DNA of 64,000 bases from Bactericera cockerelli (GCA_024516035.1 CM044957.1:14828564-14892563); one strand, 5' to 3'. Shown: positions 12,946-25,200, counted from the first letter of the stretch. Made by a program: numbers and translations. The notes: generated by a model from the sequence alone, not told the origin.

Positions 12946-13645
12946 ACACACGAATGCAGATGTTTTTTTTTTTTGCACTTTCCTTAAATCACCTTCTATA
13001 TCACTTGTTGGCGCCACAAGTTTTTTTTTTCGATTTAGTTTATAGAGAAGTGGATTAGGCCTTAAAATGTGTATCCCTTCTGTGAAAGGGATACATATTA
13101 TAGGGGATACCACTTAGGGAGTTAGAAAAACGGGCTGGAACTCTACCTCTTGGGTGGCCTGGAAACGAGTTCATTCTGATATTTTTATGTAATTGACGAA
13201 TGGTCTTGAATATTTTTATGATTGACCTGTCTATAGTATAAGATCTCTGTTTTGGCGAGGAAAGGTCCGGCTGTAGGGGAGGAGGAGGCCGAGGGTGTTG
13301 GGTTGTACTGTTTAGCTACAACCCAACACCTATTTTACAAGCGACAGTATGAGATAATACTAGTTACATCGCGTATTATCGCTTATTTCTTTTTTTTGTT
13401 TTCTTTTTTTTTTTGCTTCTTGTATTTTCCCTTTGTTGCATGGTTTAATGTTGCATGATTTTGTGTTGCATGATTTTCTATGTTTTCTTCTAATTTTGTC
13501 TTTCCTTTTTTCTTTCATTGTACTGTTCAATTGTGCATGTTGTTCTTAGGATTCATTTTCAGCCTACCCACTCTACACAGTCGGGCCGGGAGCTCAACCT
13601 AATTAATCTGCCCAAAACGTTGCTTAGCTTTTTAGCTTTAAGTAT
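12946..13645 (+). repeat. K block, copy 3
   Basis: Nearly identical to copy 1 at its 3' part (AATTAATCTG, TTTTGTC, then TATATAAG). SL5 carries ACAGTATGAG, a variant shared with copy 5, so copies have also exchanged short patches. Confidence 0.8.
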
Positions 13646-15220
13646 ATAAGTAAATTAGCTGCCGTAAACGCTACTCAAACTTTTTTTTGTCACAATTAAT
13701 ATCACGCAGCACTAGTATTAAGTTTAGTATTTAAGTAAATTAGCTACCCTAAACGCTACTCAAACTTTTTTTTGTCACAATTATTATCACGCAGCATTAG
13801 TTTTAATTTTAGTATATAAGTAAATTAGTTGCCCTAAACGCTACTCAAACTTTTTTTGTCACAATTAATATCACGCAACACTAGTATTAAGTTTAGTATA
13901 TAAGTAAATAAGCTGCCGTAAACGCTACTCAAACATTTTTTGTCACAATTAATATCACGCAGCATTAGGATTAAGTTTAGTATTTAAGTAAATTAGCTGC
14001 CGTAAACGCTACTCAAACTTTTTGTCACGATTAATATCACGCAGCACTATTATTAAGTTTAGTATTTAAGTAAATTAGCTGCCGTAAACGCTACTCAAAC
14101 ATTTTTTGTCACAATTAGTATCACGCAACAATAGTATCAAGTTTAGTATATAAGTAAATAAGCTGCCGTAAACGCTACTCAAACATTTTTTGTTACAATT
14201 AATATCACGCAGCATTAGGCCTAAGTTTAGTATTTAAGTAAATTAGCTGCTGCCGTAAACGCTACTTAAACTTTCTGTCACAATTAATATCACGCAGCAC
14301 TAGTTTTAAGTTTAGTATTTAAGTAAATTAGCTGCCGTAAACGCTACTCAAACTTTTTTTGTCACAATTAATATCACGCAGCACTAGTATTAAGTTTAGT
14401 TTTTAAGTAAATTGGCTGCCGTAAATGCTACTCAAATTTTTTGAGTCACAATCAGCATTACACAGCATTAGTATTAAGTTTACTATTAAGTATATTGACC
14501 TTAGCCCTATGCTATATTAGTATTAAGTTTAGTATTAAGAATATTGACATTACTCCTAAGCTACATTAGTATTAAGTTTAGTATTAAGAATATTGACATT
14601 ACTCCTAAGCTACATTAGTATTAAGTTTAGTATAAAGAATATTGACATTATTCCTAAGTTACATTAGTATTAAGTTTAGTATTAAGATTATTGTCATTAC
14701 TCCTAAGCTACATTAGTATTAAGTTTAGTATTAAGAATATTGACATTACTCCTAAGCTACATTAGTATTAAGGTTAGTATTAAGAATATTGACATTACTC
14801 TTAAGCTACATTAGTATTAAGTTTAGTATTAAGATTATTGACATTACTCCTAAGCTACATTAGTATTAAGTTTAGTATTAAGAATATTGACATTACTCCT
14901 AAGCTACAATAGTATTAAGTTTAGTATTAAGAATATTGACAGTACTCCTATCCTATATTAGTATTAAGTTTAGTATTAAGAATATTGACATTACTCCCAT
15001 ACTATATTAGTATTAAGTTTAGTATTAAGAATTTTGACATTACTCCTAAGCTACATTAGTATTGAGTTTAGTATTAAGAATATTGATATTAGTCCTTTGC
15101 TACATTAGTATTAAGTTTAGTATTAAGAATATTGACATTAGCCCTATGCTACTTTAGTATTAAGAATATTGACATTAGCCTTATGCTACATTAGTATTGA
15201 GTTTAGTATTAAGAATATTG
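13646..15220. repeat. Alpha spacer: A then B minisatellites (second copy)
   Basis: Follows 8931-10505 unit by unit, including rare variants such as the TAGGCCTAAG unit and the doubled GCTGCTGCCG unit. This unit-by-unit match marks a recent block duplication, not independent expansion. Confidence 0.85.
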
Positions 15221-15919
15221 ACACACGAATGCAGATGTTTTTTTTTTTGCACTTTCCTTAAATCACCTTCTATATCACTTGTTGGCGCCACAAGTTTTTT
15301 TTTCGATTTAGTTTATAGAGAAGTGGATTAGGCCTTAAAATGTGTATCCCTTCTGTGAAAGGGATACATATTATAGGGGATACCACTTAGGGAGTTAGAA
15401 AAACGGGCTGGAACTCTACCTCTTGGGTGGCCTGGAAACGAGTTCATTCTGATATTTTTATGTAATTGACGAATGGTCTTGAATATTTTTATGATTGACC
15501 TGTCTATAGTATAAGATCTCTGTTTTGGCGAGGAAAGGTCCGGCTGTAGGGGAGGAGGAGGCCGAGGGTGTTGGGTTGTACTGTTTAGCTACAACCCAAC
15601 ACCTATTTTACAAGCGACAGTACGAGATAATACTAGTTACATCGCGTATTATCGCTTATTTCTTTTTTTTGTTTTCTTTTTTTTTTTGCTTCTTGTATTT
15701 TCCCTTTGTTGCATGGTTTAATGTTGCATGATTTTGTGTTGCATGATTTTCTATGTTTTCTTCTAATTTTGGCTTTCCTTTTTTCTCTTTATTGTACTGT
15801 TCAATTGTGCATGTTGTTCTTAGGATTCATTTTCAGCCTACCCACTCTACACAGTCGGGCCGGGAGCTCAACCTAATAAATCTGCCCAAAACGTTGCTTA
15901 GCTTTTTAGCTTTAAGTAT
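15221..15919 (+). repeat. K block, copy 4
   Basis: Nearly identical to copy 2 (AATAAATCTG, TTTTGGC, SL5 with ACAGTACGAG). Confidence 0.8.
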
Positions 15920-17663
15920 TTACTATTAAGTATATTGACCTTAGCCCTATGCTATATTAGTATTAAGTTTAGTATTAAGAATATTGACATTACTCCTATA
16001 CTATATTAGTATTAAGTTTAGTATTAAGAATATTGACATTACTCCTAAGCTACATTAGTATTAAGTTTAGTATTAAGATTATTGATATTACTCCTAAGCT
16101 ACATTAATATTAAGTTTAGTATTAAGAATATTGACATTACTCATTATTAAGAATATTGACAATTATAATCACGCAGCATTAGTATTAAGTTTAGTATAGA
16201 AGTAAAATAGCTGCCGTAAACGCTACTCAAACTTTTTGTCACGAATAATATCACGCAGCACTAGTATTAAGTTTAGTATTTAAGTAAATAAGCTGCCGTA
16301 AACGCTACTCAAACTTTTTTTGTCACAATTAATATCACGCAGCATTAGTATTAAGTTTAGTATTTAAGTAAATAGGCTGCTGTAAACGCTACTCAAACTT
16401 TTTTTGTCACAATTAATATCACGCAGCATTAGTATTAAGTTTAGTATTTAAGTAAATAGGCTGCTGTAAACGCTACTCAAACTTTTTTTGTAACAATTAA
16501 TATCACGCAGCATTAGTATTAAGTTTAGTATTTAAGTAAATAGGCTGCTGTAAACGCTACTCAAACTTTTTTTGTAACAATTAATATCACGCAGCATTAG
16601 TATTAAGTTTAGTATTTAAGCAAATTAGCTGCCCTAAACGCTACTCAATCTTTTTTGTCACAATTAATATCACGCAGCACTAGTATTAAGTTTAGTTTTT
16701 AAGTAAATTGGCTGCCGTAAATGCTACTCAAATTTTTTGAGTCACAATCAGCATTACACAGCATTAGTATTAAGTTTACTATTAAGTATATTGACCTTAG
16801 CCCTATGCTATATTAGTATTAAGTTTAGTATTAAGAATATTGACATTACTCCTATACTATATTAGTATTAAGTTTAGTATTAAGAATATTGACATTACTC
16901 CTAAGCTACATTAGTATTTAGTTTAGTATTAAGATTATTGACATTACTCCTAAGCTACATTAATATTAAGTTTAGTATTAAGAATATTGACATTACTCCT
17001 AAGCTACATTAGTATTAAGTTTAATATTAAGAATATTGACATTACTCCTAAGCTACATTAGTATTAAGTTTAGTATTAAGAATATTGACATTACTCCTAA
17101 GTTACATTAGTATTAAGTTTAGTATTAAGATTATTGTCATTACTCCTAAGCTACATTAGTATTAAGTTTAGTATTAAGAATATTGACATTACTCCTAAGC
17201 TACATTAGTATTAAGGTTAGTATTAAGAATATTGACATTACTCTTAAGCTACATTAGTATTAAGTTTAGTATTAAGATTATTGACATTACTCCTAAGCTA
17301 CATTAGTATTAAGTTTAGTATTAAGAATATTGACATTACTCCTAAGCTACAATAGTATTAAGTTTAGTATTAAGAATATTGACAGTACTCCTATCCTATA
17401 TTAGTATTAAGTTTAGTATTAAGAATATTGACATTACTCCCATACTATATTAGTATTAAGTTTAGTATTAAGAATTTTGACATTACTCCTAAGCTACATT
17501 AGTATTGAGTTTAGTATTAAGAATATTGATATTAGTCCTTTGCTACATTAGTATTAAGTTTAGTATTAAGAATATTGACATTAGCCCTATGCTACTTTAG
17601 TATTAAGAATATTGACATTAGCCTTATGCTTCATTAGTATTGAGTTTAGTATTAAGAATATTG
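15920..17663. repeat. Beta spacer (second copy)
   Basis: Repeats 11205-12945 almost base for base. Differences seen by eye are single bases, for example one extra T in a T-run near 16,566 compared with 11,850. Confidence 0.85.
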
Positions 17664-18362
17664 ACACACGAATGCAGATGTTTTTTTTTTTTGCACTTTC
17701 CTTAAATCACCTTCTATATCACTTGTTGGCGCCACAAGTTTTTTTTTCGATTTAGTTTATAGAGAAGTGGATTAGGCCTTAAAATGTGTATCCCTTCTGT
17801 GAAAGGGATACATATTATAGGGGATACCACTTAGGGAGTTAGAAAAACGGGCTGGAACTCTACCTCTTGGGTGGCCTGGAAACGAGTTCATTCTGATATT
17901 TTTATGTAATTGACGAATGGTCTTGAATATTTTTATGATTGACCTGTCTATAGTATAAGATCTCTGTTTTGGCGAGGAAAGGTCCGGCTGTAGGGGAGGA
18001 GGAGGCCGAGGGTGTTGGGTTGTACTGTTTAGCTACAACCCAACACCTATTTTACAAGCGACAGTATGAGATAATACTAGTTACATCGCGTATTATCGCT
18101 TATTTCTTTTTTTTGTTTTCTTTTTTTTTTGCTTCTTGTATTTTCCCTTTGTTGCATGGTTTAATGTTGCATGATTTTGTGTTGCATGATTTTCTATGTT
18201 TTCTTCTAATTTTGGCTTTCCTTTTTTCTCTTTATTGTACTGTTCAATTGTGCATGTTGTTCTTAGGATTCATTTTCAGCCTACCCACTCTACACAGTCG
18301 GGCCGGGAGCTCAACCTAATAAATCTGCCCAAAACGTTGCTTAGCTTTTTAGCTTTAAGTAT
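17664..18362 (+). repeat. K block, copy 5
   Basis: 3' half as in copies 2 and 4; SL5 variant ACAGTATGAG as in copy 3. All stem-loops are present. Confidence 0.8.
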
Positions 18363-20835
18363 TTAAGTAAATTAGCTGCCGTAAACGCTACTCAAACTTT
18401 TTTTGTCACAATTATTATCACGCAGCACTAGTATTAAGTTTAGTATTTTAGTAAATTAACTACCCTAAACGCTACTCAAACTTTTTTTGTCACAATTAAT
18501 ATCACGCAGCTTTAGGATTAAGTTTAGTATTTAAGTAAATTAGCTGCCGTAAACGCTACTCAAACTTTTTTGTCACAATTATTATCACGCAGCACAAGTA
18601 TTAAGTTTAGTATTTAAGTAAATTAGCTGCGGTTAACGCTACTCAAACTTTTTTTGTCACAATTAATATCACGCAACACTAGTATTAAGTTTAGTATATA
18701 AGTAAATAAGCTGCCCTAAACGCTACTCAAACATTTATTGTCACAATTAATATCACGCAGCATTAGGATTAAGTTTAGTATTTAATTAAATTAGCTGCGG
18801 TTAACGCTACTCAAACTTTTTTTGTCACAATTAATATCAGCGCAGCACTAGTATTAAGTTTAGTATTTAAGTAAATTAGCTGCCGTAAACGCTACTCAAA
18901 CTTTTTTTGTCACAATTATTATCACGCAGCATTAGTATTAAGTTTAGTATATAAGTAAATTAGCTGTCGTAAACGCTACTCAAACTTTTTGTCACAATTA
19001 ATATCACGCAGCAGTAGTATTAAGTTTAGTATTTAAGTAAATTAGCTGCCGAAAACGCTACTCAAACTTTTTGTCACAATTAATATCACGCAGCACTAGT
19101 ATTAAGTTTAGTATTTAAGTAAATTAGCTGCCGTAAACGCTACTCAAACTTTTTTTGTCACAATTAATATCACGCAGCACTAGTATTAAGTTTAGTTTTT
19201 AAGTAAATTGGCTGCCGTAAACGCTACTCAAATTTTTTTTGTCACAATTAATATCACGCAGCACTAGTATTAAGTTTAGTATTTAAGTGAATTAGCTGCC
19301 GTAAACGCTACTCAAACTTTTTTTGTCACAATTATAATCACGCAGCATTAGTCTTAGAAGTAAAATAGCTGCCGTAAACGCTACTCAAACTTTTTGTCAC
19401 GAATAATATCACGCAGCACTAGTATTAAGTTTAGTATTTAAGTAAATAAGCTGCCGTAAACGCTACTCAAACTTTTTTTGTCACAATTAATATCACGCAG
19501 CATTAGTATTAAGTTTAGTATTTAAGTAAATAGGCTGCTGTAAACGCTACTCAAACTTTTTTTGTCACAATTAATATCACGCAGCATTAGTATTAAGTTT
19601 AGTATTTAAGTAAATAGGCTGCTGTAAACGCTACTAAAATTTTTTTTGTAACAATTAATATCACGCAGCATTAGTATTAAGTTTAGTATTTAAGTAAATA
19701 GGCTGCTGTAAACGCTACTCAAACTTTTTTTGTAACAATTAATATCACGCAGCATTAGTATTAAGTTTAGTATTTAAGCAAATTAGCTGCCCTAAACGCT
19801 ACTCAATCTTTTTTGTCACAATTAATATCACGCAGCACTAGTATTAAGTTTAGTATTTAAGTAAATAGGCTGCTGTAAACGCTACTCAAACTTTTTTTGT
19901 AACAATTAATATCACGCAGCATTAGTATTAAGTTTAGTATTTAAGCAAATTAGCTGCCCTAAACGCTACTCAATCTTTTTTGTCACAATTAATATCACGC
20001 AGCACTAGTATTAAGTTTAGTATTTAAGTAAATTAGCTGCTGCCGTAAACGCTACTTAAACTTTCTGTCACAATTAATATCACGCAGCACTAGTTTTAAG
20101 TTTAGTGTTTAAGTAAATTAGCTGTCGTAAACGCTACTCAAACTTTCTGTCACAATTATTATCACGCAGCATTAGTATTAAGTTTAGTATATAAGTAAAT
20201 TAGCTGCCGAAAACGCTACTCAAACTTTTTTTGTCACAATTCATATCACGCAGCATTAGTATTAAGTTTAGTATAGAAGTAAATTAGCTGTCGTAAACGC
20301 TACTCAAACTTTCTGTCACAATTATTATCACGCAGCATTAGTATTAAGTTTAGTATATAAGTAAATTAGCTGCCGAAAACGCTACTCAAACTTTTTTTGT
20401 CACAATTCATATCACGCAGCATTAGTATTAAGTTTAGTATAGAAGTAAATTAGCTGTCGTAAACGCTACTCAAACTTTCTGTCACAATTATTATCACGCA
20501 GCATTAGTATTAAGTTTAGTATATAAGTAAATTAGCTGCCGAAAACGCTACTCAAACTTTTTTTGTCACAATTAATATCACGCAGCATTAGTATTAAGTT
20601 TAGTATATAAGAGTAAATTAGCTACCGTAAACGCTACTCAAACTTATTTGTCACAATTAATATCACGCAGCATTAGTATTAAGTTTAGCATATAAGTAAA
20701 TTACCTGCCGTAAATGCTACTCAAACTTTTTTTGTCACAATTAATATCACGCAGCACTAGTATTAAGTTTAGTTTTTAAGTAAATTGGCTGCCGTAAATG
20801 CTACTCAAATTATTTGAGTCACAATCAGCATTACA
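18363..20835. repeat. Expanded ~84-bp A minisatellite array
   Basis: The longest A array, about 29 units. Within it a two-unit segment (variant with TTCATATCACG and AGAAGTAAATTAGCTGTCG) is itself repeated three times between about 20,100 and 20,530, a local higher-order duplication. Confidence 0.85.
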
Positions 20836-21854
20836 CAGCATTAGTATTAAGTTTACTATTAAGTATATTGACCTTAGCCCTATGCTATATTAGTATTAAG
20901 TTTAGTATTAAGAATATTGACATTACTCCTATACTATATTAGTATTAAGTTTAGTATTAAGAATATTGACATTACTCCTAAGCTACATTAGTATTAAGTT
21001 TAGTATTATGATTATTGACATTACTCCTAAGCTACATTAATATTAAGTTTAGTATTAAGAATATTGACATTACTCCAAAGCTACATTAGTATTAAGTTTA
21101 GTATTAAGAATATTGACATTACTCCTAAGCTACATTAGTATTAAGTTTAGTATTAAGAATATTGACATTACTCCTAAGCTACATTAGTATTAAGTTTAGT
21201 ATTAAGATTATTGACATTACTCCTAAGCTACATTAATATTAAGTTTAGTATTAAGAATATTGACATTACTCCTAAGCTACATTAGTATTAAGTTTAGTAT
21301 TAAGAATATTGACATTACCCCTAAGCTACATTAGTATTAAGTTTAGTATTAAGAATATTGACATTACTCCTAAGCTACATTAGTATTAAGTTTAGTATAA
21401 AGAATATTGACATTATTCCTAAGTTACATTAGTATTAAGTTTAGTATTAAGAATATTGACATTACTCCTAAGCTACATTAGTATTAAGGTTAGTATTAAG
21501 AATATTGACATTACTCTTAAGCTATATTAGTTTTAAGATTAGTATTAAGAATATTGACATTACTCCTAAGCTACAATAGTATTAAGTTTAGTATTAAGAA
21601 TATTGACAGTACTCTTATCCTATATTAGTATTAAGTTTAGTACCTATTATGAATATTGACATTACTTCTATACTATATTAGTATTAAGTTTAGTATTAAG
21701 AATTTTGACATTACTCCTAAGCTACATTAGTATTAAGTTTCGTATTAAGAATATTGACATTAGTCCTTTGCTACATTAGTATTAAGTTTAGTATTTAGAA
21801 TATTGACATTAGCCCTATGCTACTTTAGTATTAAGTTTAGTATTAAGAATATTG
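20836..21854. repeat. 49-bp B minisatellite, last array
   Basis: About 20 units, more diverged than the arrays inside the 4.7-kb duplication, for example TACCTATTATG at 21,640. This fits an older edge of the array. Confidence 0.85.
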
Positions 21855-22545
21855 ACACACGAATGCAGATGTTTTTTTTTTTGCACTTTCCTTAAATCAC
21901 CTTCTATTTCACTTGTTGGCGCCACAAGTTTTTTTTTTCGATTTAGTTTAAAGAGAAGTGGATTAGGCCTTAAAATATGTATCCCTTCTGTGAAAGGGAT
22001 ACATATTATAGGGGATACCACTTAGGGAGTTAGAAAAACGGGCTGGAACTCTACCTCTTGGGTGGCCTGGAAACGAGTTCATTCTGATATTTTTATGTAA
22101 TTGACGAATGGTCTTGAATATTTTTATGATTGACCTGTCTATATTATAAGATCTCTGTTTTGGCGAGGAAAGGTCCGGCTGTAGGGGAGGAGGAGGCCGA
22201 GGGTGTTGGCTTGTACTGTTTAGCTACAACCCAACACCTATTTTACAAGCGATAGTACGAGATAATACTATTGACATCGCGTATGATCGCTTATTTCTTT
22301 TTTTTTTCTTTTTTGCTTATTGTATTTTCCCTTTGTAGCATGGTGTAATGTTGCATGATTTTGTGTTGCATGATTTTCTATGTTTTCTTCTAATTTTGTC
22401 TTTCCCTTTTTCTCTTCATTGTACTGTTCAATTGTGCATGTTGTTCTTAGGATTCATTTTCAGCCTACCCACTCTACACAGTCGGGCCGGGAGCTCAACC
22501 TAATAAATCTGCCCAAAACGTTGTTTAGCTTTTTAGCTTTAAGTT
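21855..22545 (+). repeat. K block, copy 6 (diverged)
   Basis: In SL2 the left arm reads ATATGTATCCCTT where others have ATGTGTATCCCTT; this turns a G-T pair into A-T and improves the stem. SL4 has one mismatch (GGCTTGTA), and SL5 and the T-tract are altered. Confidence 0.75.
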
Positions 22546-22976
22546 TAGTATTAAGAATATAAAAGAGGGATGGGATTTGATTGACAGTTACATCTGTCCT
22601 AAACGTTGCCTTAGCTTCTTAGCTTTAAAGTTAGTATTAAGAATATAAGTGGTTGGGGGGTTGACAGCTAATAACTTTATCTCCCTTAACGAAACTCAAG
22701 AAATCAAACTGTGAAGGTTTTTAACAGCTCAGTTAGTTCAGCTGCCATCAAACAATTTAGAAGTTTAGTATTGATGGTTTAGCAGTCAGTACACCTGCGC
22801 AAATCGTTGCTTAGCTTTTTAGCTTTAAGATTAGTATTAAGAATAGAAGGGGGATTTAAGTAAATTAGCTGCCGTGAACACTACTCAAGTATTCTTTGTC
22901 ACAATTAGTATTACACAGCATTAGTATTAAGTTTAGAATTTAAGTAAATTAGCTGCCGTAAACTCTACTCAAGTAA
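22546..22976. repeat. Degenerate edge of the higher-order repeat
   Basis: Three degraded copies of the K-block end (ACGTTGCTTAGCTTTTTAGC-like) separated by unrelated AT-rich sequence, then two diverged A units (GCTGCCGTGAACACTACTCA and similar). Confidence 0.65.
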
Positions 22977-23898
22977 ATGCCACAATTGACCTCCACCACC
23001 TCAACCCCTCTGTCCACCTTGACTCCTCGGACCACCTCGACCCCTCTGACCACCTTGACCCCTCTGTCCACCTTGACCTCTCTGACCACCTCGACCCCTC
23101 TGACCACCTCGACCCGTCTGTCCACCTTGACCCCTCTAACCACCTCGACCGCCTTGACCCCTCTGACTACCTTGACAACCCTAAACACCCTTATGACCTC
23201 GATCACCCTGACTATCCTGACCACCTCGACCACCCTAATGACCTCGACCATCTTGACCACCCTGACTACCCTGACCACCTCGACCACCCTAATGACCTCG
23301 ACCACCTTGACCACCCTGACTATCCTGACCACCTCGAACACCCTAATGACCTCGACCACCCTGACTATCCTGACCACCTCGACCACCCTAATGACCTCGA
23401 CCACCTTGACCACCCTGACTATCCTGACCACCTCGAACACCCTTATGACCTCGACCATCCTGACCACCCTGACTATCCTGACCACCTCGAACACCCTTAT
23501 GACCTCGACCACCTTGACCACCCTGACTATCCTGACCACCTCGACCACACTTTTGACCTCGACCATCTTGACCACCCTGACTATCCTGACCACCTCGAAC
23601 ACCCTTATGACCTCGTCCATCTTGACCACCCTGACTATCCTGACCACCTCGACCACCCTAATGACCTCGACCACCCTGACTATCCTGACCACCTCGAACA
23701 CCCTAATGACCTCGACCATCTTGACTACCCTGACTATTCTGACCACCTCGACCACCTTGACCACAATAACATCCTGACCACCTCGACCACCCTAACAACC
23801 TCGACCACCTTGACTATCCTGACTATCCTAATCACCTCGACTACCCTAACTACCCTAATTACCCTGACCACCCTAACCACCTCGACCGCTCTGACCTG
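22977..23898. repeat. 9/54-bp GACCACCTC minisatellite
   Basis: Built from the 9-mers GACCACCTC, GACCACCCT, AATGACCTC and GACTATCCT, which group into a 54-bp unit and a shorter 39-bp unit. Because the period is a multiple of three and has no stops, 266 codons stay open on plus and 271 on minus. The predicted proteins are pure low-complexity strings (TTLTTST on plus, VVEVIRVV on minus), so I do not call a gene. Confidence 0.85.
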
Positions 23899-23904
23899 TA
23901 AGTT

Positions 23905-24210
23905 TTTTTTTCACTTGTTGGCGCAACAAGTTTTTTTTATTTATTTATAAGAAATAGTTTGTTACGAAGTGGATTAGGACTTGCAATATGAATTCTTCTT
24001 TTCCAAGTAGATATTCATATTGTTGGGGATACCACTTAGGAAGGTAGAAAAACGGGCTGGAACTCTACTTCTTGGGTGGCCTGGAAACGAGTTCTTTTCT
24101 TATATTAGTAAATTAGTTATTTTAAAAGTGGGTAAAGCCTTATAATATGCAACCCTTCATTTTAAGACAGGGATACATATTGTGCAGGATACCACTTGTA
24201 AGATCTTTCT
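23905..24210 (+). repeat. Diverged K structures SL1-SL3, plus a second SL2
   Basis: SL1 is CTTGTTG-GCG-CAACAAG (23914-23930), here a perfect 7-bp stem. SL2 runs 23967-24037 with outer AAGTGG/CCACTT and an inner stem CAATATGAAT (23984-23993) with ATTCATATTG (24013-24022); its sequence differs from the K blocks but pairing is kept. SL3 follows (ACGGGCTGGAACTC ... GAGTTC). A second SL2-like fold lies at 24126-24197. Confidence 0.7.
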
Positions 24211-25200
24211 TATGGTGAGGAAAGGTTCGGGTGTAGGGGAGGAGGAGCCCGAGGGTGTTGGGTTTTACTCAGTACTGTTAAGCTACAACCCAACACCCAT
24301 TTTAAAAGCACGAAATAATACTAGTTAAATTGAGTATTATCGCCTTCCTCTTTTTCTTTATTTGCTTGGTGCATTTTGTTGTTTTAAGTAGTTTGTTTGT
24401 TGATTTTTTTTCGCACGATTATGTACTGTAGCATTCTTAGATTTTTGTTTGATTACGAATTTTAGTCTAAGCAGACCACCCAACTTACCAAGTCCACTTC
24501 GACCACACAGTCCAGCCAGTCCACTCAACCTACACAGGCCACCCCGACCAGCCTACCTCTACCGCTCCGACTACCCAGCCCACGTACACCACCCAGCCAC
24601 CCTGACCATCAAGTCCAGAAAAGGCAACACAACCCAACCAGTCCACCCAGTCCACTAAGTTCTCTGTGAAGTTAAAGTATGTATTGAATTGATATGAATT
24701 TTTTTTACCTTCTCTTTTAGCTTTTTTTTCTTATGGTGAGGAAAGGTTCGGCTGTAGAGGAGAAGGAGGCCGAGGGTGTTGTGTTGTACTGTTAAGCTAC
24801 AACCCAACACCCATTTTAAAAGCGACAGTAGAAAATAATACAAGTCAATTGAGTATTGTCGCTTTCTTTTTTCTTTTTTTGTTTGTTGCATTTTGAGGTT
24901 ATAGGTACTTTGTTGCATGTTTTTTTGTTACATGCGTCTGTGTTCTCTCTTTCTCATAGTACCTTTTTCTTGTAAGTGTTTTTTTCCTTTTTCACACGAT
25001 TATGCTATATGCATGTACTCTTGCATTCTTAGTTTTTTTGTGTCAGAACTAATGTCAGTCCAACCAGATCCACCCAACTTACCAAGCCCACTTCGACAAC
25101 ACAGTCCAACCAGTCCACTCAACCTACACACCAGCCCACCTCCACCATCCAGCCCATGTACACCAACCAGCCACCCCGACCCGACCTTTCACGCTTAGAT
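24211..25200 (+). repeat. Two diverged satellite units with SL4, SL5 and GC-rich block
   Basis: Purine tract, SL4 and SL5 remnants at about 24,232-24,345 and 24,748-24,866, each followed by T-rich sequence and a C-rich CCACCCAGCC-like block (24,460-24,660 and 25,070-25,195). In the second copy SL5 pairs AAAGCGACA with TGTCGCTTT. These units link array 1 and the K blocks as one family. Confidence 0.7.

Larger units (their letters stand above)
8229..22545. repeat. Higher-order repeat: K block plus A and B minisatellites
   Basis: Six ~700-bp K blocks start at 8229, 10506, 12946, 15221, 17664 and 21855, spaced 2277, 2440, 2275, 2443 and 4191 bp. Spacer type alpha (K1-K2, K3-K4) is an ~84-bp A array then a 49-bp B array. 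Spacer type beta (K2-K3, K4-K5) is B-A-B. The pair K1-K2 plus spacers is repeated as K3-K4 plus spacers with a period of about 4.72 kb and very few differences. Diagnostic differences (AATTAATCTG against AATAAATCTG; TTTTGTC against TTTTGGC) group K1 with K3, and K2 with K4 and K5. No protein gene is supported anywhere in it. Confidence 0.9.

Noticed and set aside
10810..18319. Repeated small frame beginning at TTGGCGAGG in each K block (68 to 116 codons)
   Set aside because: It starts at TTG, runs through SL4, SL5 and the T-tract, and its identity between copies is explained by recent DNA duplication.
7590..21854. CRISPR-like array (regular repeats and spacers)
   Set aside because: Repeats are contiguous minisatellite units without unique spacers, in a eukaryotic genome.
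22949..23777. Long open frames (271 codons minus, 266 codons plus) as a repetitive protein gene
   Set aside because: Both strands are equally open because the 9-bp-based unit has no stop codons; no start context, splice support or protein-like composition.
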